Positions 19,048-28,422 of a DNA stretch of 64,000 bases are shown here, one piece after another; the stretch's first letter is position 1; each line of letters opens with the position of its first letter. Position numbers and translations under genes: made by a program. The stretch covers positions 310,001 to 374,000 of the forward strand of contig NZ_CANLZM010000002.1 in NCBI RefSeq assembly GCF_947495565.1, read 5' to 3'. Origin of the DNA: an uncultured Pontibacter sp. (GTDB lineage: Bacteria; Bacteroidota; Bacteroidia; Cytophagales; Hymenobacteraceae). A model generated the notes under the pieces. That model was not told the origin of the DNA. It saw only the letters and a list, made by a program, of their open reading frames with translations, and searched no databases.

Positions 19048-19371
19048 TTAGATTACCTCTCCTGTCTTTTTAGAATAACGCTCTGTTTTACCTTCGCTGT
19101 TTTTTCTTCTAGCTGTTTTTGATGCCTCACCTGTTTTAGTGTCAACAAGCATAACATTGCTAGCATGAATAGGAGCTTCTACTTTGTTGATACCTCCCTG
19201 TGGGTTCTGAGCACTAGGTTTCTGGTGCTTAGTAACCATATTAAGGCCTTCAATAGTTACTCTCTGCGAATCTATCTTAACAGCGATTATGCGGCCAGTC
19301 TTGCCGCGCTCGTCACCGGCTATCACTTTAACTGTATCGCCAGTTTTTACATGAAGTTTTTTCTTATTCAT
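19048..19371 (-). CDS. rplX: 50S ribosomal protein L24
   Basis: A 107-residue assembly initiator. Its KOW motif lies at the N-terminus ([20 protein letters not shown], about residues 9-28) and is followed by [20 protein letters not shown]. It is 18 bp downstream of rplN. Confidence 0.97.
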   Translation of the reverse strand: MNKKKLHVKTGDTVKVIAGDERGKTGRIIAVKIDSQRVTIEGLNMVTKHQKPSAQNPQGGINKVEAPIHASNVMLVDTKTGEASKTARRKNSEGKTERYSKKTGEVI

Positions 19372-19389
19372 TTTAATCTGAATTTGTAG

Positions 19390-19758
19390 TTATAGAACTT
19401 CAGGCGCTAACGAAACAATTTTCATGAATTGCTTTTCACGAAGTTCACGTGCAACCGGGCCAAAAATACGAGTACCACGAGGCTCGTTGTTTGCGTTTAA
19501 AAGAACAGCTGCATTATCGTCGAAACGAATATACGACCCGTCTTTTCTTCTAACCTCTTTCTTAGTTCTTACAATAACTGCTTTAGAAACAGTTCCTTTC
19601 TTAACGTTACCAGAAGAAAGGGCAGACTTTACAGTCACAACGATTCTGTCGCCAACAGACGCATACTTTTTACCAGTACCGCCTAATACACGGATGCAAA
19701 GAACTTCTTTAGCACCGCTGTTATCAGCTACACTTAGTCTTGATTCCTGCTGTATCAT
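19390..19758 (-). CDS. rplN: 50S ribosomal protein L14
   Basis: A 122-residue beta-barrel protein at the subunit interface. It starts [20 protein letters not shown], contains [11 protein letters not shown] and [20 protein letters not shown], and ends [10 protein letters not shown]. Only 1 bp separates it from rpsQ. Confidence 0.97.
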   Translation of the reverse strand: MIQQESRLSVADNSGAKEVLCIRVLGGTGKKYASVGDRIVVTVKSALSSGNVKKGTVSKAVIVRTKKEVRRKDGSYIRFDDNAAVLLNANNEPRGTRIFGPVARELREKQFMKIVSLAPEVL

Positions 19759-19759
19759 T

Positions 19760-20014
19760 TTATTTAGCCCTTTCTATAATTTCTACTAAACGCCATTTCT
19801 TATTCTTGCTAAGCGGACGTGTTTCCTGAATGCGTACCACATCTCCGATGTTGCAATCGTTGTTCTCGTCGTGAGCCATGAACTTGTTAGACTTGCTAAC
19901 AAACTTACCATACATTGGGTGCTTCATTCTGCTCTCCACAAGTACAGTAATTGATTTGTCCATCTTATTGCTAACAACCTTACCGCTTCTTTCTTTTCTT
20001 AGGTTTCTCTCCAT
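19760..20014 (-). CDS. rpsQ: 30S ribosomal protein S17
   Basis: An 84-residue OB-fold protein. It contains [20 protein letters not shown] and the signature [20 protein letters not shown] near residues 58-77. It is 14 bp downstream of rpmC. Confidence 0.97.
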   Translation of the reverse strand: MERNLRKERSGKVVSNKMDKSITVLVESRMKHPMYGKFVSKSNKFMAHDENNDCNIGDVVRIQETRPLSKNKKWRLVEIIERAK

Positions 20015-20028
20015 GATCTTAATCAGTC

Positions 20029-20229
20029 TTAAGAGTTAGCTTCAATTTCACGACGACGAACTTCTGTACTTAATCTGGCGATTAAACGCTTCGTATCGCG
20101 GATTCTCATTGGGTTCTCCAGGGGAGATATAGCATGTGCAAAACGCATGGTTTGCAGGTTAGCCTTCTCAGTGTTGAGCTTTTCTTGCAGTTCTTCGGCA
20201 GATAAAGCTGTTATCTCTGAATTTTTCAT
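20029..20229 (-). CDS. rpmC: 50S ribosomal protein L29
   Basis: A 66-residue two-helix protein at the peptide exit tunnel, starting [20 protein letters not shown] and ending [15 protein letters not shown]. An upstream in-frame ATG at 20239-20241 would overlap the end of rplP; the ATG at 20227-20229 gives the normal length and a 1-bp gap. Confidence 0.94.
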   Translation of the reverse strand: MKNSEITALSAEELQEKLNTEKANLQTMRFAHAISPLENPMRIRDTKRLIARLSTEVRRREIEANS

Positions 20230-20230
20230 T

Positions 20231-20653
20231 TTATTTCTCAACGTAATCTCTACGTACTACAAACTTTGTTTTAACTGGCAGTTTCTGAGCAGCAAGTCTT
20301 AAAGACTCTTTTGCTACTTCTAGAGGTACACCATCAGATTCAAACATGATTGTACCTGGCTTAACCACTGCTACCCAATATTCAGGAGAACCTTTACCCT
20401 TACCCATACGAACCTCTGCAGGCTTCTTCGTAATAGGTTTGTCAGGGAAAATACGGATCCAAACTTGACCCTCACGTTTCATTGCTCTTGTCATGGCGAT
20501 ACGTGCTGCCTCAATCTGACGAGACGTAATCCATGTTGATTCAAGAGACTTGATAGCGAAAGAACCAAACGCAATAGAGCTGCCTCTGTGAGCCAGACCC
20601 TTTACGCGGCCTTTCTGCATTTTTCTATATTTAGTCCTTCTAGGCTGTAACAT
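20231..20653 (-). CDS. rplP: 50S ribosomal protein L16
   Basis: A 140-residue protein near the A-site tRNA. It starts [20 protein letters not shown], contains [16 protein letters not shown] and [19 protein letters not shown], and is 29 bp after rpsC. Confidence 0.97.
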   Translation of the reverse strand: MLQPRRTKYRKMQKGRVKGLAHRGSSIAFGSFAIKSLESTWITSRQIEAARIAMTRAMKREGQVWIRIFPDKPITKKPAEVRMGKGKGSPEYWVAVVKPGTIMFESDGVPLEVAKESLRLAAQKLPVKTKFVVRRDYVEK

Positions 20654-20682
20654 TTTCTAAAACTTATAATGTTAACACTTTA

Positions 20683-21435
20683 TTATTGACGACGCTTACG
20701 CTTCGGTGCACCTTCGCCCTTTTTGTTGCGTGGGCCACCACCGCGTCTGTCACCAGAAGCAGAACCAGGTCCTTTGCTCTCTAAGCCAGCATTCGGAGTA
20801 AGATCTTTCTTACCGTATACTTCGCCTTTAAAGATCCAAACTTTGATGCCTAGTTTGCCATAAACTGTCTGTGCTTCAGATAATGCATAATCAATATCTG
20901 CACGCAAAGTATGAAGTGGCGTTCTACCTTCTTTGTAGTGTTCAGTTCTCGCCATTTCAGCGCCGCCGAGACGACCTGAAACTTGTACTTTGATACCTTC
21001 AGCACCTACACGTAGCGCAGAAGCAATAGCTTGCTTCATGGCACGGCGGAAAGAGATACGTGCCTGCAGCTGTTGTGCGATCGACTCACCAACCAATTTG
21101 GCATCAAGCTCAGGACGCTTAATTTCAAAGATATTGATTTGTATATCTTTGTTAGTAAGTTTCTTAAGCTCTTCTTTGATTTTATCTACTTCCTGGCCGC
21201 CTTTACCAATAACTACACCTGGTCTCGCAGTGTTTACTGTTATAGTAATGCGCTTAAGCGTTCTTTCGATTATAATTTTAGAAATACCGCCTTTAGGAAT
21301 ACGAGCTAATATGTATTTTCTAATTTTCTCGTCTTCGATCAGCTTTTCAGCGAAATCTTTGCCGCCATACCAGTTAGAATCCCAACCTTTGATAACACCT
21401 AGTCGAAAACCTATCGGATTAACTTTCTGTCCCAT
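20683..21435 (-). CDS. rpsC: 30S ribosomal protein S3
   Basis: A 250-residue protein at the mRNA entry tunnel with helicase function. It starts [20 protein letters not shown]. Its KH domain contains [20 protein letters not shown] (about 72-91). The C-terminal ~35 residues form a Gly/Arg/Lys-rich extension ([20 protein letters not shown]) of the kind seen in this phylum. Confidence 0.97.
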   Translation of the reverse strand: MGQKVNPIGFRLGVIKGWDSNWYGGKDFAEKLIEDEKIRKYILARIPKGGISKIIIERTLKRITITVNTARPGVVIGKGGQEVDKIKEELKKLTNKDIQINIFEIKRPELDAKLVGESIAQQLQARISFRRAMKQAIASALRVGAEGIKVQVSGRLGGAEMARTEHYKEGRTPLHTLRADIDYALSEAQTVYGKLGIKVWIFKGEVYGKKDLTPNAGLESKGPGSASGDRRGGGPRNKKGEGAPKRKRRQ

Positions 21436-21440
21436 AATTC

Positions 21441-21836
21441 TTACTTGTTGGCTTTTTTAGATTTCTTAGACTGCTGCTTCTCAAGTTGCTCCTCTGTCAT
21501 GCTGTCTATTACCAGCGTAACGTGGTTTGATCTTTTTCTGATTCTATAACCACGGCCCTGAGGGGCAGGACGGAGACGCTTTAACATTTTACCTTCATCA
21601 ACAAAAATTGTCTTGATGTAAAGGTTTGCATCCTCGATGCGAGCATCCTCATTCTTCTGCTGCCAGTTAGCTAATGCCGATAGAACAAGCTTTTCAACTT
21701 TGGCTGCACCAGCATTGGCTTCAAATTTCAGAATACCAAGAGCTTTTGATACGCTTTTGCCGCGTACCAAGTCCGCTACCATCCTCATTTTACGAGGAGA
21801 AGTAGGAACATTTTTAAGTTTTGCTACTGCTTCCAT
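21441..21836 (-). CDS. rplV: 50S ribosomal protein L22
   Basis: A 131-residue protein whose long hairpin lines the exit tunnel. It contains [20 protein letters not shown] near residues 9-28 and [20 protein letters not shown] near 84-103. A lysine-rich tail ([12 protein letters not shown]) follows. It is 2 bp after rpsS. Confidence 0.97.
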   Translation of the reverse strand: MEAVAKLKNVPTSPRKMRMVADLVRGKSVSKALGILKFEANAGAAKVEKLVLSALANWQQKNEDARIEDANLYIKTIFVDEGKMLKRLRPAPQGRGYRIRKRSNHVTLVIDSMTEEQLEKQQSKKSKKANK

Positions 21837-21838
21837 TA

Positions 21839-22117
21839 TTAACGCTTGCCTTTATCTTTCTTAGCAATATGACCTCTAAAGTTTCTTGTCGGAGCAAATT
21901 CACCAAGTTTATGACCTACCATGTTTTCAGTAACATATACAGGGATAAATTTATTACCGTTATGAACTGCAAAAGTATGACCTACGAAATCTGGAGAGAT
22001 CATTGATCTACGAGACCAAGTCTTGATAACAGACTTTTTACCAGCCTCATTCATTACAGTTACTTTCTTTTCGAGCCTAAAGTCAATATAAGGCCCTTTT
22101 TTTAATGATCTAGCCAT
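21839..22117 (-). CDS. rpsS: 30S ribosomal protein S19
   Basis: A 92-residue small-subunit head protein. It starts [20 protein letters not shown] and contains the signature [20 protein letters not shown] and [20 protein letters not shown]. It abuts rplB with no gap. Confidence 0.97.
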   Translation of the reverse strand: MARSLKKGPYIDFRLEKKVTVMNEAGKKSVIKTWSRRSMISPDFVGHTFAVHNGNKFIPVYVTENMVGHKLGEFAPTRNFRGHIAKKDKGKR

Positions 22118-22945
22118 TTACTTTTTCTTTCCTCTATTAACTATAAGCTTTTCAGAATACTTATTCTTATTTCTCGTCTTAAGACCTTTTGCATACAAGC
22201 CTTTACGTGAACGTGGGTGACCGCCTGAAGATTTACCTTCACCACCGCCCATAGGGTGATCGACTGGGTTCATCGCTACACCACGAACGCGAGGACGTCT
22301 GCCTAACCATCTCTTTCGGCCAGCCTTACCAAGCTTCACATTCATGTGTTCAGCGTTAGAAACTGTACCTACAGTGGCAGAACAATTAACAAGAACCATT
22401 CTTAGTTCGCCTGAAGGAAGTTTTATTGTGGCATAACGACCTTCACGAGCCACTAACTGAGCATAAGAGCCTGCACTTCGTGCAAGTGTAGCACCAGCGC
22501 CTGGCTGCAGCTCTATGTTGTGGATAATTGTACCTAGAGGAATATCAGAAAGAGGTAAGCAGTTACCAACTTCTGGAGCTATACCAGGGCCTGAATTTAC
22601 TACAGTACCAACCTGTAGTCCTGCCGGAGCGATGATATAGGTTTTCTCTCCATCAGAGTAGTGAAGCAGCGCAATGCGAGCTGTTCTGTTCGGATCGTAT
22701 TCAATTGTCTTCACTGTAGCTGGAACACCATGCTTAGTGCGCTTGAAGTCAATTACCCTGTACTTTCTCTTATGACCACCACCCATATAGCGCATGGTCA
22801 TTCTACCTGAATTGTTACGTCCACCAGATTTTGAAAGGGGTGCCAACAAAGATTTCTCAGGAGTAGATGATGTTATTTCATCAAAAGCAGGGGCTACTCT
22901 AAATCTTTGACCTGGTGTTATTGGTCTTAACTTTTTTAAAGCCAT
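22118..22945 (-). CDS. rplB: 50S ribosomal protein L2
   Basis: A 275-residue protein needed for subunit joining and peptidyl transfer. It contains [20 protein letters not shown] near residues 41-60 and the C-terminal signature [20 protein letters not shown] (the conserved histidine is in VDHPMGGG). It is 10 bp after rplW. Confidence 0.98.
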   Translation of the reverse strand: MALKKLRPITPGQRFRVAPAFDEITSSTPEKSLLAPLSKSGGRNNSGRMTMRYMGGGHKRKYRVIDFKRTKHGVPATVKTIEYDPNRTARIALLHYSDGEKTYIIAPAGLQVGTVVNSGPGIAPEVGNCLPLSDIPLGTIIHNIELQPGAGATLARSAGSYAQLVAREGRYATIKLPSGELRMVLVNCSATVGTVSNAEHMNVKLGKAGRKRWLGRRPRVRGVAMNPVDHPMGGGEGKSSGGHPRSRKGLYAKGLKTRNKNKYSEKLIVNRGKKK

Positions 22946-22955
22946 TTTAACTTAA

Positions 22956-23243
22956 TTATATGCCGCTGTAAAAGTCTATTACTTCACCCTCTTTTAGGGT
23001 TACAATTGCTTTCTTGATCAGAGAGGTACGGCCAGTTACAGCTCCAGACTTAGTATATTTAGTCTTTTTCTTTCCGATTGAACGCATCGTAGCAACTCTA
23101 TCTACCGATACGCCATACATCTTTTCAACTGCCTTCTTGATCTCTACTTTATTGGCATTTTTCTCTACCTCAAAAGCGTATTTACCAACCTCGTTCAAGG
23201 CAGCGTACTTCTCTGTAATAATTGGTCTTTTCAGAACGTTCAT
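22956..23243 (-). CDS. rplW: 50S ribosomal protein L23
   Basis: A 95-residue protein at the tunnel exit that docks trigger factor and SRP. It starts [20 protein letters not shown] and contains VEKNANKVEIKKAVEKMYGV. The last base of rplD overlaps its start (23243), which points to translational coupling. Confidence 0.97.
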   Translation of the reverse strand: MNVLKRPIITEKYAALNEVGKYAFEVEKNANKVEIKKAVEKMYGVSVDRVATMRSIGKKKTKYTKSGAVTGRTSLIKKAIVTLKEGEVIDFYSGI

Positions 23244-23872
23244 TATTTCGCGCTAAAGAGGTTTTCTAATTCATTTACAGATTGCTCAACAAGAAGAAGT
23301 TTCTCAGTGTTCAGCAAGTCATAAGTATTAACATCACTTACTGTTGAAACTTTTACCTTCGGCAGGTTTCTTCCAGAAAGAACAATGTTTTTGTCTACAG
23401 CAGGAAGAACGATTAATGTCTTTCCTGTAAACTGCAGGTTGTTCAGTATACCTCTGAATTCTTTCGTTTTCGGTGCATCCATTGAGAAAGACTCAACTAA
23501 TGCTACACGATTATCACGAGCTAATAGAGAAAGTGCTGAAAGACGAGCTACACGCTTCAACTTCTTATTAAGTTTAAAGCTATAGTTTCTTGGTTTTGGA
23601 CCAAATACACGGCCGCCACCAACAAACAAAGGTGACTTAATGCTACCTGCACGGGCACCACCTGTACCTTTTTGCTTCTTGATTTTCTTTGTAGAACCAG
23701 CAATCTCGTTACGCTCCTTTGACTTGTGCGTACCTTGTCTTTGGTTAGCCAAGTACTGCTTTACGTCAAGATACATGGCATGCTCATTTGGCTCAATACC
23801 AAAAATAGCATCAGAAAGAGTAACCTTTCTGCCTGTATCTTCACCTTTAATATTTAATACAGAGAGCTCCAT
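23243..23872 (-). CDS. rplD: 50S ribosomal protein L4
   Basis: A 209-residue tunnel protein. It contains [20 protein letters not shown] and [20 protein letters not shown] in the extended loop (about residues 60-100). An in-frame ATG four codons upstream overlaps rplC; the ATG at 23870-23872 gives [10 protein letters not shown] and a 1-bp gap. Whether L4 regulates this operon as in E. coli cannot be seen. Confidence 0.96.
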   Translation of the reverse strand: MELSVLNIKGEDTGRKVTLSDAIFGIEPNEHAMYLDVKQYLANQRQGTHKSKERNEIAGSTKKIKKQKGTGGARAGSIKSPLFVGGGRVFGPKPRNYSFKLNKKLKRVARLSALSLLARDNRVALVESFSMDAPKTKEFRGILNNLQFTGKTLIVLPAVDKNIVLSGRNLPKVKVSTVSDVNTYDLLNTEKLLLVEQSVNELENLFSAK

Positions 23873-23873
23873 T

Positions 23874-24491
23874 TTATTTCTCAATTAACACGTAAGAATT
23901 TCTGGCACCAGGAACAGAGCCACTAACAACAATAAGGTTTTTTTCAGCAATGATGCGCAACACAGTCAGGTTTTGAATCTTAACTCTGTTACCACCCATT
24001 CTGCCAGCCATTCGCATTCCTTTAAATACTCTTGACGGCCAAGAACAGGCACCGATTGAACCTGGGTGTCTTGCTCTGTTATGTTGGCCGTGCGTCTGAC
24101 CGCCAACACCGGCAAAGTTGTGGCGCTTTACAACACCCTGAAAACCTTTACCTTTTGATGTACCTACTACATCCACGAATTCGCCTTCTACAAATAGGTT
24201 AGCATCTACTGTGTCACCCAGGTTATAAGAAACTCCTTCCACATCAAATTCTGCTACTTTTTTCTTAGGAGCAGTTTTAGCTTTTTCATAGTGACCAGCT
24301 TCCGCCTTAGTAACTCTTTTGAGTTTTTTGTCACCATAGCCAATCTGCACTGCAGCGTAGCCGTCATTCTCAACCGTCTTCACCTGAGTAACTACACACG
24401 GACCTGCTTGAATAAGCGTAACTGGTGTGTATTTACCATCTGCTGTGAAGAGGCTTGTCATTCCGATTTTTTTACCGATAATTCCAGGCAT
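23874..24491 (-). CDS. rplC: 50S ribosomal protein L3
   Basis: A 205-residue protein near the peptidyl transferase centre. It starts [20 protein letters not shown] and contains the signature [20 protein letters not shown] and RAGHTHGQ-like [20 protein letters not shown]. It is the first gene after the promoter at 24553-24585, so in this genome the S10 operon proper starts with L3. Confidence 0.97.
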   Translation of the reverse strand: MPGIIGKKIGMTSLFTADGKYTPVTLIQAGPCVVTQVKTVENDGYAAVQIGYGDKKLKRVTKAEAGHYEKAKTAPKKKVAEFDVEGVSYNLGDTVDANLFVEGEFVDVVGTSKGKGFQGVVKRHNFAGVGGQTHGQHNRARHPGSIGACSWPSRVFKGMRMAGRMGGNRVKIQNLTVLRIIAEKNLIVVSGSVPGARNSYVLIEK

Positions 24492-24552
24492 TCAACTTTT
24501 GTTTAGAGATGGATACAATAATTTATTGCCCCCTATTTTCGCTAAGGGAGTG

Positions 24553-24585
24553 CAAAGTTAACAAAAAATTAAGCTTCTTTTCAAA
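24553..24585 (-). promoter_or_regulatory. probable promoter of the rplC-rplQ operon
   Basis: On the minus strand TTTG (24582-24585) is followed after 21 bp by TAACTTTG (24553-24560), the Bacteroidota -33/-7 pair. It lies 62 bp before the rplC start codon and just past the rpsJ terminator. Confidence 0.55.
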
Positions 24586-24622
24586 CTTTCTCTAAAATAT
24601 TTATTCTCAAGTAGGTATAAAA

Positions 24623-24650
24623 AAAGAGGAGAACAAACGTTCTCCTCTTT
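24623..24650 (-). terminator. terminator after rpsJ
   Basis: A perfect 12-bp stem AAAGAGGAGAAC / GTTCTCCTCTTT with a 4-nt loop, followed on the minus strand by TTTTTATACC. It lies 22 bp after the rpsJ stop codon and separates the str and S10 transcripts. Confidence 0.8.
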
Positions 24651-24671
24651 TCTCTATTTATTCAGATGTTA

Positions 24672-24977
24672 TCAAACCTTGATTTCAACATCTACACCAC
24701 TTGGCAATTCAAGTTTCATCAGAGCATCTACTGTTTTAGAGCTAGTAGAGTAAATATCTACTAGTCTTTTATAAGTGCAAAGCTGGAACTGCTCGCGTGA
24801 CTTCTTGTTCACGTGCGGTGAACGAAGAACTGTGAATTTATCCTTTTCAGTTGGAAGAGGAATTGGGCCACTAACAATGGCTCCAGTTGCTTTTACAGCT
24901 TTTACGATCTTCTCTGATGACTTATCAACCAGATTGTGATCGTAAGATTTAAGCTTTATTCTAATTTTCTGATTCAT
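24672..24977 (-). CDS. rpsJ: 30S ribosomal protein S10 (NusE)
   Basis: A 101-residue protein that also serves as NusE in transcription antitermination. It starts [20 protein letters not shown] and contains [20 protein letters not shown] near residues 38-57. It is 9 bp after fusA, so here S10 belongs to the str transcript. Confidence 0.97.
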   Translation of the reverse strand: MNQKIRIKLKSYDHNLVDKSSEKIVKAVKATGAIVSGPIPLPTEKDKFTVLRSPHVNKKSREQFQLCTYKRLVDIYSTSSKTVDALMKLELPSGVDVEIKV

Positions 24978-24986
24978 CTTATACTA

Positions 24987-27092
24987 CTATTTAGCTGCTG
25001 TTCCTTTAATTTTGGCAATGATAGCATCTGCTAAGTTCTGCGGCACCTGCTCATAGTGATCGAACGTTAATGAAGCAGTAGCTCTACCAGAAGTAATTGT
25101 ACGAAGGTCAGTTACGTAGCCAAAAAGTTCTGAAAGTGGAACATCAGCTTTAACAACTGTAGAAGTACCTTTAGTATCCATGCCTTTCATAATACCTCTT
25201 CTTCTGTTCAAGTCGCCTGTTACCGGACCAGTATATTCATCTGGCGTAACTACATCAACTGCCATGATTGGCTCAAGAAGCTTAGGAGCACACTGCTTAC
25301 CTGCCTCTTTAAAACCTTGACGTGCAGCTAGTTCAAAAGAAAGTGAGTCAGAGTCAACATCGTGGAATGAACCGTGGAATAGGCGCACCTTCATTGAATC
25401 AATAGGGAAGCCAGCCAAAATACCGTTCTTCATGGCTTCTTCAAAACCTTTCTGAACAGCAGGTATGAATTCTCTTGGAATTACACCACCTACAATGCCA
25501 TTTACGAATTCAAGTCCTTGTTTACCATCCTCACGTGGTCCCATCTCAAATACGATATCGGCAAACTTACCGCGACCACCTGACTGCTTCTTGAATACCT
25601 CACGGTGCTCAATAGTCTTTGTGATAGTCTCTTTGTATGCTACCTGTGGAGCACCTTGGTTTAGTTCAACCTTAAACTCACGTTTCATACGGTCGATGAT
25701 GATCTCCAAGTGAAGCTCACCCATACCACGAAGAATTGTCTGACCAGTTTCTTCATCAGTATTAACCTGTAGTGTTGGGTCTTCTTCAATAAGCTTGGCA
25801 ATTGCCATACCCATTTTATCAGAGTCAGCTTGAGATTTTGGCTCAATAGCGTATCCAATAACTGGCTCAGGGAATTCCATTGATTCCAATACGATCTTTG
25901 CATTTTGGTCGCAAAGTGTATCGCCAGTTTTGATGTCTTTAAAGCCTACTACTGCAGCAATATCACCCGCTGCCAGTTTATCAATTTGATTCTGCTTATT
26001 AGCGTGCATCTGGAAGATACGTGAAATACGTTCTTTGTTTCCAGAGCGGGTATTGAAGATATAAGAACCTGATTCTAATACGCCTGAGTATGCGCGCACG
26101 AAACAAAGGCGTCCTACATATGGGTCAGTTGCAATCTTGAAGGCAAGACCTGCAAATGGCTCAGTAACACTTGGCTTACGAGTAACCTCAGCTCCTGTGT
26201 CTGGGTTTGTACCTTTGATGTTATCTCTGTCAAGTGGAGAAGGAATCAATGCCATTACATAATCAAGCATTGTCTGTACGCCTTTGTTCTTAAATGAAGA
26301 ACCGCAAAGCATAGGAACAATAGCCATATCAATGGTAGCAGCTCGAAGAGCCGCAATGATTTCAGCTTCTGTGATTGAGTTTGGATCCTCGAAGTATTTT
26401 TCCATCAAGGTTTCGTCATACTCAGCCACAGCTTCTAGAAGCTTCTCTCTGTATTCTTCAGCTTCCTCAACCATATCATCTGGAATAGGAACTTCAGTAA
26501 AGGTCATGCCTTTATCATCTTCATTCCAGATAATTCCACGGTTGTTCACTAAGTCAACAACACCTCTGAAGTTATCTTCAGAACCGATTGGCAACTGAAG
26601 TGCTACTGCATTGCTGCCTAGCATTTCCTTTACCTGCTTACAAACAGCAAGGAAGTCAGCACCTGAACGGTCCATTTTGTTTACGAAGCCGATACGTGCT
26701 ACTTTGTAGTTATCAGCTAGGCGCCAGTTAGTCTCTGACTGTGGTTCAACACCATCTACAGCAGAGAAAAGGAATACTAGACCATCTAATACACGCAGGG
26801 AACGGTTTACCTCTACAGTAAAGTCAACGTGACCTGGAGTATCAATGATGTTAATATGATAGTTGTCGCCTCTGTAAGGCCAGCTAACTGTTGTAGCGGC
26901 AGAAGTGATTGTAATACCACGCTCCTGCTCTTGCTCCATCCAGTCCATGGTTGCTGCACCATCATGCACCTCACCAATTTTGTGGCTTACACCAGCATAG
27001 TATAGAATACGCTCAGTTGTTGTTGTTTTACCAGCATCAATGTGCGCAGCTATACCTATATTTCTTGTGTATTTAAGGTCGCGATTGTTCAT
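24987..27092 (-). CDS. fusA: translation elongation factor G
   Basis: A 701-residue GTPase that drives ribosomal translocation. The G-domain motifs are [15 protein letters not shown] (G1, near 16-30), [12 protein letters not shown] (G3) and [10 protein letters not shown] (G4). Domain IV contains the [20 protein letters not shown] region, and the C-terminal domain [20 protein letters not shown]. It is 2 bp after rpsG. Confidence 0.97.
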   Translation of the reverse strand: MNNRDLKYTRNIGIAAHIDAGKTTTTERILYYAGVSHKIGEVHDGAATMDWMEQEQERGITITSAATTVSWPYRGDNYHINIIDTPGHVDFTVEVNRSLRVLDGLVFLFSAVDGVEPQSETNWRLADNYKVARIGFVNKMDRSGADFLAVCKQVKEMLGSNAVALQLPIGSEDNFRGVVDLVNNRGIIWNEDDKGMTFTEVPIPDDMVEEAEEYREKLLEAVAEYDETLMEKYFEDPNSITEAEIIAALRAATIDMAIVPMLCGSSFKNKGVQTMLDYVMALIPSPLDRDNIKGTNPDTGAEVTRKPSVTEPFAGLAFKIATDPYVGRLCFVRAYSGVLESGSYIFNTRSGNKERISRIFQMHANKQNQIDKLAAGDIAAVVGFKDIKTGDTLCDQNAKIVLESMEFPEPVIGYAIEPKSQADSDKMGMAIAKLIEEDPTLQVNTDEETGQTILRGMGELHLEIIIDRMKREFKVELNQGAPQVAYKETITKTIEHREVFKKQSGGRGKFADIVFEMGPREDGKQGLEFVNGIVGGVIPREFIPAVQKGFEEAMKNGILAGFPIDSMKVRLFHGSFHDVDSDSLSFELAARQGFKEAGKQCAPKLLEPIMAVDVVTPDEYTGPVTGDLNRRRGIMKGMDTKGTSTVVKADVPLSELFGYVTDLRTITSGRATASLTFDHYEQVPQNLADAIIAKIKGTAAK

Positions 27093-27094
27093 AA

Positions 27095-27562
27095 TTAAAA
27101 TCTAAAGTGAGAGAATGCTTTGTTCGCTTCTGCCATTCTGTGCGTATCGTCTTTTTTCTTAACGGCAGCACCTTCACCTTTAGCAGCTGCGATAATTTCA
27201 CCTGCTAATCTGTCTTTCATTGTCTTCTCACCTCTCTTGCGAGAATAGGAAATCATCCACTTGATTCCTAGAGATACTCTGCGGTCCGGACGAACCTCAG
27301 TCGGCACTTGGAAAGTAGCACCCCCTACCCTACGGCTTTTAACTTCTACAGACGGCATGATATTATTCAGTGCCTTCTTCCAAGTTTCAAGACCGTTTTC
27401 TTTGGTTCTTTGCTCTACTAGATCTACAGCGTCATAGAAGATTCCATAAGCAACACTTTTCTTTCCGTCTTCCATCAGGTAGTTAACGAAACGCGTTACT
27501 AATGTCTCTTTGTATTTTGGATCTGGTAGGAGAATTCTACTTTTCGGCTTTGCTTTTCTCAT
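27095..27562 (-). CDS. rpsG: 30S ribosomal protein S7
   Basis: A 155-residue primary 16S rRNA head-binding protein. It starts [20 protein letters not shown] and contains [20 protein letters not shown] and [20 protein letters not shown]. It lies between rpsL (19 bp upstream) and fusA. Confidence 0.97.
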   Translation of the reverse strand: MRKAKPKSRILLPDPKYKETLVTRFVNYLMEDGKKSVAYGIFYDAVDLVEQRTKENGLETWKKALNNIMPSVEVKSRRVGGATFQVPTEVRPDRRVSLGIKWMISYSRKRGEKTMKDRLAGEIIAAAKGEGAAVKKKDDTHRMAEANKAFSHFRF

Positions 27563-27581
27563 TGTATTATTACTCTATCGG

Positions 27582-27995
27582 TTATTTCTTTTTACCCTTG
27601 CCTGCAGCTGCAGCTGGTTGTCCTGGCTTAGGTCTCTTAGCGCCATACTTAGAGCGAGACTGAAGACGGCCGTTTACACCAGCTGTATCCAGAGCTCCAC
27701 GTACAATGTGATAACGCACACCTGGAAGGTCTTTTACTCTACCGCCTCTGATAAGCACAATTGAGTGCTCCTGAAGGTTGTGGCCTTCACCTGGGATGTA
27801 GGCGTTTACTTCTTTGCCGTTTGTAAGTCTTACTCTGGCTACTTTACGCATTGCAGAGTTAGGCTTCTTAGGCGTAGTAGTATATACTCTTGTACATACA
27901 CCACGGCGCTGTGGGCATGAATCTAAGGCAGGAGACTTTGACTTAAAAGTCAATTTTTCTCTGCCTTTTCTTACTAATTGCTGTATAGTAGGCAT
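27582..27995 (-). CDS. rpsL: 30S ribosomal protein S12
   Basis: A 137-residue decoding-centre protein, the classical site of streptomycin resistance. It contains [20 protein letters not shown] (about residues 28-47) with Lys43-type PKKPNSA, and the second loop with [12 protein letters not shown]. Both loops look wild-type, with no obvious resistance substitution. It is the first gene of the str transcript. Confidence 0.97.
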   Translation of the reverse strand: MPTIQQLVRKGREKLTFKSKSPALDSCPQRRGVCTRVYTTTPKKPNSAMRKVARVRLTNGKEVNAYIPGEGHNLQEHSIVLIRGGRVKDLPGVRYHIVRGALDTAGVNGRLQSRSKYGAKRPKPGQPAAAAGKGKKK

Positions 27996-28041
27996 TTACT
28001 AGCTGTTAATTATAGATTTTTCCACTTTAAATTTTGGTCTG

Positions 28042-28073
28042 CAAAGGTATAAAATTCACTTTGCATTTTCAAA
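28042..28073 (-). promoter_or_regulatory. probable promoter of the str operon
   Basis: On the minus strand TTTG (28070-28073), 20 bp, then TACCTTTG (28042-28049), an exact Bacteroidota -33/-7 pair. It lies 47 bp before rpsL and just after the DUF3467 gene. Confidence 0.6.
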
Positions 28074-28099
28074 ATTTTAATTCATTAATTCTCTGCACC

Positions 28100-28417
28100 T
28101 TAGGCCTCTCCCACCGTACCTCCGAAGTTCATTGGGAAAGAAGGAGTGTCCTGAGACTGCTTGATTTCGCCAAAGCTGGCTTCAAATTTATTAACGTTAT
28201 CTGCCAAAGCAGCCAAAAATCTTTTGGCATGCTCTGGAGTGATAACAATTCTTGATTTGACTTTAGCTTTTGGCAAGCCTGGCATCAACCTTATAAAATC
28301 AATCACAAATTCGCTGCTGGAATGAGCAATCATAGCAAGATTTGCATACTCACCCTCAGCTACCTCTTCAGATAGCTCTATGTTGATCTGATTTTGTTTT
28401 TGCAGATTATCTGCCAT
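28100..28417 (-). CDS. DUF3467-family small protein
   Basis: A 105-residue soluble protein recognised as DUF3467 from its core: INIELSEEVAEGEYANLAMI, then SSSEFVIDFIRLMPG and VKSRIVITPEHAKRFLAAL, ending in a Pro/Gly-rich tail. Its function is unknown. It starts 5 bp after the rpoC stop codon, so it is made on the RNA polymerase transcript and lies directly before the str promoter. The linkage suggests a role tied to transcription or translation, but this is inference. Confidence 0.85.
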   Translation of the reverse strand: MADNLQKQNQINIELSEEVAEGEYANLAMIAHSSSEFVIDFIRLMPGLPKAKVKSRIVITPEHAKRFLAALADNVNKFEASFGEIKQSQDTPSFPMNFGGTVGEA

Positions 28418-28422
28418 GGCTA

